Positions 47,001 through 59,000 of a DNA stretch of 60,000 nt are shown here, piece after piece. Below the pieces are notes generated by a model. The model did no database searches. It was not told where the DNA came from and saw nothing but the letters and a program-made list of their open reading frames with translations. The position numbers and the translations under genes were made by a program. The number at the start of each line of letters is the position of its first letter. Within the stretch, counting starts at the first letter, position 1. The DNA is from Owenia fusiformis (Eukaryota > Annelida > Polychaeta > Sabellida > Oweniidae): positions 8,922,349 to 8,982,348 of the forward strand of contig CAIIXF020000010.1 of the NCBI GenBank assembly GCA_903813345.2, in the 5' to 3' direction.

Positions 47001-50000
47001 GAGACGAGAATTACATAAAACCAAAGAGGTTTTTAGTTTTATTTCATCGTTTTTATATATAACCTCATCTTCTTGAATAATTTCGGATTTGATTCATCCT
47101 TTACACTGACGTTTCAGGTATATCAATTTCAGATATTAGTCATTTTGTGAAACAAAATCGAGAGATGTAAGTGCCATTTCTAACAACTCAGTTTGGAGTC
47201 GGAAAAGTGGCTTGAGAATGCAGGAAAACTGACCAATCAGAATGCCAGATTCCTCAGTATTTCTAAAGTGAATCTTCGATTATCGAGAAACTTTTTCCCG
47301 CTCAAATTTTACCTTCTTTTCGCACGTGGATCGCTTCAAAAGTGATACCATCTGGAAACTGGCAATGTAAGCTTCACTATGACATTATGCTTTTAGAAAT
47401 CGATCGAAAAATGGCGGAGAAAAGACCGATAAGTATCATTTCTGTAAAACGTGAGTTTGGAGAGCTAAAGTGGATTGGGACTGCAAGAAAGTCGGCCAAT
47501 CAGAACGCAGCATTTCTTAAGTGAAACTTGGCATTCGAGAAATCACCTTTACTCTCCATTTCCTCCATTTTCTCGCAATTTGGTCATTACAAAAGTGGAA
47601 CCATCGGAAAGCTATACTTCCGAGCCATGGTATTATTTTTTCGAAGTCTGTCAATCAACAGCAGAGTTAAAGACTAATAAATTCCATTTTTTATACAGCG
47701 AGTTTAGAGCAAAAAAGTGGATTCAGACTGCTACAACTTTATGCAAATTAGCTAGACGTATCTAGGTTAGTAGCCCACGTATATGGGTTAGTAGGTTTGT
47801 TCTGTCAAGGCCGCGCATGTATCAATGTATAAGCAGATATCCTTTTCAGCATACTTTGAAACCGTACCTTACGTGTTCTTTTACAGAATCCACGTAGATT
47901 GAAAAATGCTGACATATTTGTTCATTTCTATTTATTACACCTTAATTCGTATTATAGAATAGCGGGGATATTCTTTTTCCATCTGAAAATGTACAAATGT
48001 ACTTCAACATTGGGCGAGGAAAGATTTGTACATCAAACAAACTTCATTCAAATACATGGAGAAATAAACTCATATTATCAAGAAATTCTTGAAACTTCTG
48101 TTGCAGTTGCACGCAAAGAAAACTTTATTTCATGTATTTGGTTCTATAATACTTGCATAATCAACTGCATGCCTTCATGTACCTCATTGCAGAAAACATT
48201 TTTAGGACGATACTATTAAAGTTTTTTTGTGGATAATGACAAACATTCTACTATTTTCCGTAACTACCCTTATCTCCCCCAAGGAAAAATCTTTTGTTTT
48301 AACTGAATCTTTCACAGATTTCATATCGCAAACATTATCTCGAAATATAGTTGACAATGCTTTTGGCCATACTAACTGACTAATAATTGATACATCTTCT
48401 TGATAAACGATGGAATCAGATTATGTTCGGCCTATTGTCATAATTAAAACAATCAGTCATTTAAATCATTTAATGCTATGGGTTATTTTGAATATTGTTT
48501 ACCCAAAGTAAAATTGGTTGTCTGAGTACGTTTGAGATCGGCGTTTAGCGCAAAGTAGTGTTGATCATTTTAAGTATTACACTACGTTGAAGCATGGACG
48601 ATATAAAAATGACTTTTTCATTCATACCAGGTGATGGATGGAATCAGACTATGTTCGATCTATTTTCGTAATTAACAAATCAGTCATTTAAATAATTTAT
48701 CAAAAGTATAATTGGTTGACTGAGTACGTTTGAGATATCAGTCATTTAAATCACTTAATGCTATAGGCTGATTTGGAATATTGTTTATCCAAAGTAAAAT
48801 TGGTTGTCTGAGTACGTTTGAGATATCACACAGTATACTTTCAACAGAAAATAAAAATGGATTAGTGCAGTATTGATTATTTTTAAATTTATAAGGAAAA
48901 AACCAGCCCCGCTTGTAAGGTTAGACTTTCACCTGGCCGTCATCGCCTCCCTAGATATCCAGCATGAAGAAAGTGAAAGTGTACATCATACAGAGAATGT
49001 TGCTCAATGCTAATAAAATTACTAATGAAAACAATGCAGCTCTGCTTTCAAGGTTAGACTTTCACATGGCCTTCATCGCCTTTCTAGTTGTAGATATCCA
49101 TCATTGACCAGCCGATCGTGAGGGTCCGGAATCTTCCTGGAACGCGGGAAAAGGACTGGTGCGTTTGTATTTGGAGTGATAAAGATGCAGGCAGGAGGCG
49201 TATATTCCGTAATGCATTCGCCAAGTGTGCCAAGGGTCTTCACTTGGACTGTTGCAGACACCATGTGTGCTGAAAATACTAACAGACTAGCATATTGACA
49301 TGATTCGTTTATATAACGTAATGTATAAGATGTGGCTTATACATACTATTTTGTTGGTCACTTGTTTCGCATGGTACTAGCTTCACGTTTACGATTTATA
49401 CAAACAAGTACAAGTAGGCTTTCATAATTAAACCATGGTTTATTATACACATCACAAATGTTCAGCCAATTAAAGTTATCCTGAATTTGTATGAATTTGA
49501 ATTATCCTGATATTGTATATTTATTCATTGTTTTTGTGCATAGCATGTGTATTGTTCGTATATGCTCAATTTCTTTAATTTGAAAGAAGGAATAATAAAA
49601 GAAAGAGGATAAATATTTGTATCATATTTTAATTTGAATTATTGTCTTAAAATATTTAATAAGCTACGCCAAATGTGTTGCACAAGAAACAATAATTGCC
49701 ATTATTAAAAGTAATTACGTTTAGTTTTCAAAGTTTTTTTCTTTCAATCGTGCGATATTTCCAATGTTAATTTTAGCTATAAAACCCCTCTAAGAACTGA
49801 AATATGTATTGATTAAGTGACGTTCAACATGTTACCATAGTAACTAAAAGTGAAAATAAAGCATTTTAACACTTGCAATATCATCAAGATAGATACCAGT
49901 AGAAGAAATATCATGGAGTGGCAAAAACATAAAAATCGACATTTTTCATCAATATTAGTCGTAATTCTGTGGCATTTTGACGTCATAACAATTCCAAAAA

Positions 50001-53000
50001 CCCCCGGCACTCAAAGGGTTAAACCCTATCACAGGAATATAAATGTGCAAGCAAAAAGAAAAAATATTAGTCCAGCGGATTCGAGGGGGGGGGGGGGTAG
50101 ATGCCCCCCCTCCCCCCTTTTGTGGGCCCAGAAAAAAATTTTAGGGGCCAAAAAATGTTAGGCCCGAAAATTTTGTAGAGCCTTAAAAATGGGCTTTTTT
50201 GGGCATATTTGGCCTTTTTTAGGCCTTAAATGTTTAAACATATAACAAAGATATAAACAAATTGTTCATTAAGCCATTGGTCTACTTACTTGCAAACAGT
50301 TGCCCAATATTTAAGAGGTCTTTATGGTATGGTTTAACCGGGAAGGAACCACCATCAGTTATAACAAGGATTGCTTGTTTATTGTTTGGACGTTTGCTAC
50401 TGACAAGTTCCTGATATGCAATTTTTATGGCTTCACTCGTTTTAGTATTACACCCCATCGGTCTCAATAAATCCACACCAGTGAGATGTCTTTCTAAGCT
50501 GCTACAACTATCGACTGCGTTCAGGCTCCATTGGAGTTTCAGTTCTCGGGCAAATGTGATAACTGTCATTCTACTTTCTAACGCATAGTCACCACACCCA
50601 GTTAAAGTATTTAGTTGGAATGCTATATTTGGGATTGTTTGTTGCATTGCAGTTTTGTTTTCATTGCTTATACTGCAACTGACATCTATAACAATTGGTA
50701 TGTCCAATCCACATTTTAATGTTTCAGCTAAAATCATACAAAGCACCGTGTTCAGTATTATAAGAAATGTTATAATGTAAATTGAATTTAACTGCATGTA
50801 TGTGTCTAAGAAATTCATGCTAGTATTTTTAAAATTGTTTGTTATGAATCTAATTGTAATTTTTAACATTAGTGGTTGATAAGCCCAAGTGGGCTGGGTT
50901 GCTTTTTATTACTTTTGTATTGTATTGTATTGTATTGCATTGTATTGAACCTACCACTGTAAATAACAATAAAACTAAACTAAACTAAACTATAAGAAAT
51001 GTCACATTTATGTACATGTCACTTATTTTGGGGTCTCAATCATCATATAGGAAACTTACAAAAAAAATTCTCGGTGAAATTGAATTTAATGAAACGTTAA
51101 AATTTCAATCTTGCTGTAAATCTCATAAAATTGTGTGTCTTGAATAACCAAACAACCTCCCCACCCAAAGGAATCTGTTAAAAATGGTTAAAAAAACAAA
51201 TTATGCCACTTAAAGATCAGTTACCTGGTCTAAATATTGGCACTTTTCTAAAGTTAAATAACTTAATAAATATTCTTACCTATAATAGCTAATGCTATTA
51301 AGAAACTTGTAGCATGTATAACTGCACTTGATATCTTCATTTTCACTAATGACTGAATTTTTGTCAACTCATATTTATATTCAACCTGTCACTGCAATGG
51401 AAAATAATTAATTTTTGGCATATGTCATCAGAGTACTATGGTTGATAGATTTTGTTTGACCGTTTGAACTCTGTTTTTTGATTTTCTAAAATCATCAATA
51501 TTTGCTTTGTATTTTGTCACCAATCAACAAATCCTTGGATAGATTGATTTCTGATTTAATAAAAATTGTAATTTTGAATTTATTAAATAAATGAATTAAA
51601 AGTGGTATTTTATTAATATAAATTAATTGACTAGATGCCAGCAGAGATCTTGGTTTCTCTTAATAAACATTCAAAATGTAGCAAAAGTGATATTGTGTTT
51701 GAAATCTTGAAAATTCCACAAATAAGTAATTTATAGATATTTGATTAGATATTGATTTTTTGATTATTGAAAATTTATTTCGTCCTGAAGGGTCATGTGA
51801 CATTTCTGAAATATGTACACATTGTAAGGTGCTCACTTTGTAGAGTGTTCTCTTTGTGAAGTGTTCACCTTGAGACTATTCCCTTTTGCAGAGTATTCAC
51901 TCTGTAGAGGTGCTCATGGTGTAGAAAGTTTCTTATGTAAACTGTTCATTTTGTCAGGGTGCCTACTCTGTCTGAGTTCCCTTTGTGAAGTGTTCACTTA
52001 ATAGAGGTGCTCACTTTGTAAAGTGGTATTCTCACTCTGTATGCATTCTCTTTGTAAAGTGTTCACTTTAAAGAGGTGCTCACTTTGTAAAGTGGTGTTC
52101 TCACTCTGTTCTCTTTGTAAAGTGTTCACCTTAAAGAGGTGCTCACTTTGTAAAGTGGTGTTCTCACTCTGTTCTCTTTGTAAAGTGTTCACTTTAAAGA
52201 TAAAGAGGTGCTCACTTTGTAAAGTGGTGTTCTCACTCTGTTCTCTTTGGAAAGTGTTCACTTTAAAGAGGTGCTCACTTTGTAAAGTGGTGTTCTCACT
52301 CTGTTCTCTCTGTAAAGTGTTCACTTTAAAGAGGTACTCACTTTGTAAAGTGGTGTTCTCATTCTGTTCTCTCTGTAAAGTGTTCACTTTAAAGAGGTGC
52401 TCACTTTGTGAAGTGGTGTTCTCACTCTGTTCTCTTTGTAAAGTGTTCACTTTAAAGATAAAGAGGTGCTCACTTTGTAAAGTGGTTTCTCACTCTGTTC
52501 TCTCTGTAAAGTGTTCACTTAAAGAGGTGCTCACTTTGTAAAGTGGTGTTCTCACTCTGTTCTCTTTGGAAAGTGTTCACTTTAAAGAGGTGCTCACTTT
52601 GTAAAGTTGTGTTCTCACTCTGTTCTCTCTGTAGAGTGTTCACTTAAAGAGGTGCTCACTTTGTAAAGTGGTGTTCTCACTCTGTTCTCTTTGGAAAGTG
52701 TTCACTTTAAAGAGGTGCTCACTTTGTAAAGTGGTGTTCTCACTCTGTTCTCTTTGTAAGGAGTTCACTTTATAGAGGTACTTTAATTAAAGATATTATA
52801 GTTATACAAACCACACATTTTTACTCCCAGTAGAATTCAACAGAAAAACATTCGAAATGTTCTTTATAATATAACTGCTATATGTACTTTCAGTCCAAGG
52901 AGGAGGAAGTCTTCAGGACTATATGACTATGACTTTGACACTCAAGCTGTAAAGAGAGCACAGAAAGTACAAAAGGTATACTACACTTCAAAGTTAAAAA

Positions 53001-56000
53001 TGATTTCAAAAGTACTAATACATGGCTAAATCTCCAGAATTAATTCTTTTTAAAATGATATTTTGTAATTTTACTGTAGAGAGGAAGCGCTGTTGTTATT
53101 AAAGGCCACCCTGTATATAGTTAAATGGTGATATTGTGATTGGGCTTGTATATGGGTTTTGTCAATACTCTTGTCAATGATTGGATATTAGATCATCCTG
53201 AAGGATATATCCCATATTCAGACCGTCTCTGTGTATGGCCTCTATTTATTTACTGTAGAAGGTTGTAGGTTATTGATAGAGGAAATAACATATTATGATG
53301 TTATTATCTCGGTAAATATCAATACAATACATGAACATAGCAATATGTTGTTTGGGGTACAGTGAACCTTCCATCAAATGGGTATTTTTAGTGAAAGGTT
53401 GTTGCAAACAGCAAACATAAATATTACTGTTTGTGGAGGGCAATACCTTTTTAGTATTAATCTGTTGTCTTTCTTAGAATTCCATGTTAATCACATTGGA
53501 TTCTAAGAAATGTTTGTTATATCATTAAAAGGTATATTCAGGATAAATGCCAGGAGGTTTAACTCTAATTGTTAACCAACTATAGCAAGTGCATGAAGAA
53601 TAGTAATAATACCTTTAAATTATCACTTATTATCACTTGTGGATGTCTGCAATGCAATGCAATTAACAATCATATGTATATTTAGATTTTAGAACTTTTT
53701 TATTAAAAAAGTATACTATACAGAGAGAGTATGCTCAGTGGTATCAAAGCTAAGGGCACGGGCTATATGAAATCTGAATCTGCTGAAATCATACTGAGAG
53801 TATTCTTGGTGGTATCAAAGTTAAGGGCAGGGGCTAATATATATATAATGTATTAGAGAACTAACGGTATGATCAACTCGAAGTCTGGTTTACCCTTGGT
53901 GCCAAGTCTATTAAAAACAAACTCTTAAATAGAGGAATTCCTTTGAGTGATTTTGTTTAAATTTGGTATGTGAATACTAAAAGCATGGCACATTGTCTAA
54001 TGACACTTTTGGTAGAAGGTGGCCATTTTGAAAAATGGCCCCATTTTAACGTATTTTACTATAACTTGAAAAGTGTTTCAGCGATTTTGTTCATATTTGG
54101 TATGTTTCATATTTTATATGTGAATACTATAAGCATGGCACACTGTCTAATGACACTTTTGGTAGTAGGCTGCCATTTTGAAAAATGACCACCGTTTTTA
54201 CGTTTTTTACTATAACTTGAAAAGTAGTGAAGCGATTTTGTTCATATTTGATATGTGAATACTCATCAGCCTAATGCACACTGTCTCATGACACTTGGGA
54301 TAGTAGGCGGCCATTTTAAAAAATGGCTGTCATTTTTACATTTTTACTATAACTCGAAAAATAGTGGAGCGATTTTGTTCATATTTGATATGTGAATACT
54401 CTAAGCATTGCACATTGTCTAATAAAACTTTGGGGAGTACTCAGCCATTTTGAAAAATGGCCACCATTTTTATGTGTGTTATTTTACAAGTACATGTGTG
54501 CAATTTTTCAAAAATTTTATAGGTGGCTACTTAAAAGCATATTATTTCTTCTGATGACAACTTGGCTTGTGAGCAACCATTTTGAAAATGGTGGCCTTTC
54601 TGGTGTGTTGTTTTATGATATTTGCTATATATTTCGTTTGTAAAAATGCCAGCCATTTCTGTTCGATGGGATTCGCTACGCTTTGGCGTTGCCGTTGTTC
54701 TGGTTAGGCCTACCGTATTTGAATTATTTGAAGAATTTATTGTCACACTATCCCCTATCCATTCTTGATTTTCAAAATAATCAGAAATCTTCCTTACAAT
54801 AACATGCACAACTAAGATCACCAATTTTCAGATATGGGCGCAGGTAAAATTTACCAATCATATTGCCTCTTTTTCACTATTGCAATTCTGATTCTCTGTC
54901 TTGCTTCATGGTTGTAGGTACGGGACCTCTGGAAACTTCTAGATGATTTCTATACGTCAAATACTCCAGAACGTGATGTAGTATCATCCATCTTACAGCG
55001 CTCGCTGGATCAGCATAGACTTGATGCTGGAGATATACATGTGAAAGTCCCGGATATATTATTACGAGAATGCCAAGAAGAATTGCAAAGGGTATTTTTT
55101 TTCTGAAATCTAACTCAGAGTTAAGAAATAAGTATAAGATCTTAGAATTTACAATCCATAATGGCTGCTGAAATCAAAATGGTCATCATTTTTTCAGAAG
55201 AAATATAGTTTTTTCTCAATATGCAAATACCAGTCATTCTGTTTGGTCCATATTTTATAAGCTAAAGCCTTATGGTCTTCATCCTCATCTCAAGAAGAAA
55301 TTTATAATATGACATCTCTCAGAGTATTTAGATTTTCCAAAAGGAGACAATACTACTCCCTACATGTATTTATTTCTATCATGCAATGTTCATAATGACG
55401 AGTGATTTCACAAAATATGTTTTGTTTGTTGGGATTTGCTCCCGGAAGTTGCTGTTTTGCTATTTACATACCGTATACATTTCACTTGTCTTCATATACT
55501 TCCAACAGAGAGGTGTGTCGAATGTTTACGAGAATGGAAAGCTCAATCTTATAAGCCTGATCAACTTATGGAACCTATCTCTTCACCTTTATATTGAGAA
55601 GCTGCATAAAGTTGGCCTGAGATCATTTGAGGAATGTGCAGGCAAAGTGGCTGGTCTGGTCCACACTCACCACGCTCACTTAACTAATGCAAGAACATTG
55701 AGGTAAGAGTTCAACCAAGAAAGTATTTTTGTAGTATACAAAGTGCATATTAGTAAGGTCTGATATGGTTATTTATCGTATGATCTGTAAAATGAAGCCT
55801 TCTGATTGGTCCATTAATCATCTCTGTCGCAATACAGAAAATATTGGTACGGAGGGGACAATCAGTAGCAATACAGAGGATCACACGATAAAAATGTTAT
55901 TGAATGATTTGAAGTGCAATACAGGATATATTCTGCTCTCGATATTCTGTATTGGCAATCGACTTCGTCTCATTCCAATACGGAATTTCTCAAGCAGAAT

Positions 56001-59000
56001 ATATCCTGTATTGCACTTCAAATCATTCAATAACTTATATTGTTTCTTTCAAACTTTCAGTGGAGTAAATACACCCATGGGACTAAGTCACCAATATGTT
56101 CAGTCAATATGGTTACAAAGCAATTTTACATTTTTAAATCTACACAATTCTGAAGTCCAGATTATTTATTAATGTATCATCAAATCCAAATCTCAACAAA
56201 AAATAAATTGACACATGAGCAATAATAATACCTTATGGAATTGAGACATGTTATATTTTCCAGGAATGAGTTATCAAGTCAACTTGTACCTGAACTGAAG
56301 ACCTCAATAGAACAACTAAGGAAAAGTTTGAAAACCAATACAAGCTCCAGAACGCCCCATCAGACAAAATCAGCAGTATGTATGCACCAGCTCAGTATAT
56401 CACAGCTTCATTGGTTATGATGTTATTCTTACATTTAAATGACAGAAATTGGATACTAATATAGTACTAATTAGTACTAATTTGCATACAAGTACATTTT
56501 TTATTAAATTTTGTTGACAGATTTTGCTGCAAGGAAATAATAAAATCATAGCCATTAAAACATGAATTTCAAGTGTGAGATTTTATTCTGATATTCATTA
56601 GGGTGCGGGAATATGGTAGGCTGTCTCAATGTGTGGAAAAGAGCTCAAAAATCAAAGACAGTTTGACATGACAACTGAAAAGCTCTCTACTTGTAACACT
56701 GCTCATTAAATTGATAATACACAAGTGAAATACTGATTGTGTTTGATATATTTTCAGTCTGTTCGTCTTGGACTTGTTCCTACCACACCTCCCATATCAT
56801 TCTCTACAGATAACATCGCAACACCACAGGGCAATAGTACACAGTCTTTGCTGAAAAGAAATACACAAGACAAAGGTAGTGACCCAAATTGGAATTTTAT
56901 TTGTTGTAATTAAGTAGTGTAAAGCATCTTTTCTCTTGCTGATTTTCTAATTTTAACATGTAAAAACAGGAGACTACATTTTTTGAAAAAGATGTATTTG
57001 TCTGGCGGACAGGTGATCAGACCAGAAATGAGGCCATTTTTCCGTCCATGGTAAAATAAAAACATCTGTTCCAGTGATGACTCCCGAAGCAGTTTCCCAA
57101 CTAGCAGACACCATTAGTCGGGCCTCAAAACTTCGCCATAGTTCTCTTGTACAAGGATCCCCAGTATATGCACCTAAGATGGGGACTAAGGTCTACTCGA
57201 ATGCTAGGTATGTATGTTGGAGAACCTCTTGCTGTTCAGGGGATGGGGATTATTTAGATTCTCTGGGAGAAGGGGATATCACTCAGGGCCCATCTTTTGT
57301 ATTTAACCCCATTAAGAAGAATGTTTAAAATAAAGGAGACTTCAAAAAATTTATTTTCATTAATTTTAGTGATGGCACTAAACTGTCTAAAGATTCTCAA
57401 ATTCCAAAACCAGTCTACCAATTTGTTGATGTTGAAAGAGTCGGCAACAAACAGCGTACTCGGATTCAATCAGCCCCATCTGGTGCCAGAACCCAGAAAG
57501 AAGCTATCCCTGTATTAACTCCAAATAAGGACGTATCAAAGGCTCGGGAAAATCTCACTTCACAGACAGTTAGAGCAAATAGGAAACCAACGAACAAAAA
57601 GGTATAGTAAAGTATTCTCCAAATCAAATTGTCATTTTGTCAGAATGCCACAGTTTGAAGCAGTTCTACTTACTAATGGTACATCGATGGGAAAGTTAAG
57701 CATCTTGCCATTATGATATTAATTCAAAATTGCAAATTATTAAAAAACAAATGTATTGTCATCTATGATATTTTTGCCTTCCTCTTCAATAACCTATTCA
57801 AAAGAGGAGAGAAACCCCCAGAGCTTAGGAGTCGACAGATATAGTTTTTGAATACCACACGTCGTGATGTTTTAGTTTTTCTGTTAGCACATACCTTACA
57901 TATTTCTTTACCATGATGTAAAATTACAAGCTATGATGTTGGTACTGTAACACACCAGATATGAATGTAATATTATTCCAAGGGTGTTTTGAAAATGTTG
58001 AAACCCCCAATGAATGACGTCATTTGTCTGTCGATTTCCCCCACTTCTTACAAAACAGGATATGATTTTTTTGTGTCAGGACAAATTTTTGTTATTAAAA
58101 CAGCAATGAACACATGATTTATCCACACTTTTTGAAACAGTTCAGATCATTTCTTGCAGGACATTTTCCCAGTTTATTAATCCCCACACTCTACAAATCA
58201 TTATTGATAAAGGATTATACTATCAATATGGCGAACTTTTTGAGTACACGTTTCTCTTAAACCAGTCATCAAAAAATTCTGAAAATTTTACTTAATGGTC
58301 ATCTTTTGAATGGTAACATACTTTTCTCTATATTGTTCTAGAAAATACATCGGACACTTCTTTTGTTCTTGGTATCTTATGTTCGGAATGAAATGAAACA
58401 TCTATCCGAACCTCATTGGAACAAAATGACATAAACACAACGTGTTTAACCAATTATTGAAGGATACTTTTGACCTCTAAATTTAGTTTTAGATAAATTC
58501 ATGATTCATGATTTTTCGACAAAAAGTTCTTCAAAAACCACATTTTGAAATTAGAAAAAAATTTTGTTTCCCTTACCACATTTCGATAACATTGGGTAAG
58601 ACTACAATATAACCCAATGTTGTTTAAACTGTATTTGGGCCCTTTAACCTATGAAAATATATAGTCTTTGGCCAATTGTAGGATGTAAGGAAGCTTGGTA
58701 CTGAAGCAAAAGTCCCTCTTGTGGTTAGAAACTCCGACTACCAGACACCTGTTAAGACCCCACCTGCACACCAGAAGCTTGTTGATAGGGTAATGTAATG
58801 TTTGCATTGAAACCAAGTCTTGTTAATTTGTAAACAAGTTTGTGAGATAGGAATGATACATTATAATTCATTGTTTTTTACACTACCTGCAACATGTACA
58901 TGATACAACCATGGACTCCCTATTTTCATGTAAGTCAGTGGAACAATTTTAAAAGACTTGAATTCATTTTTTTGACACTACCTGCAATATGTATAGACGT

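Larger units (their letters stand above)
20063..52893 (+). other. HAUS6 intron 6, 32.8 kb, host of two nested antisense genes
   Basis: The donor AG/GTGAGT at 20063 and the acceptor TACTTTCAG at 52893 are in matching phase 2 and join conserved HAUS6 sequence. Between them lie genes A and B on the minus strand and most of the transposons of the window. I found no plus-strand HAUS6 exon inside, although a small one cannot be excluded. Confidence 0.75.

Noticed and set aside
51998-52541. Long ORFs on both strands over the 63-bp array
   Set aside because: A repeat period divisible by three gives open frames by itself. There is no ATG context, domain or splice continuity, and the two strands are equally open.
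54531-54824. 97-codon minus-strand ORF similar to one at 17972-18250
   Set aside because: The similarity comes from the dispersed repeat shared by the two introns, not from a gene family.
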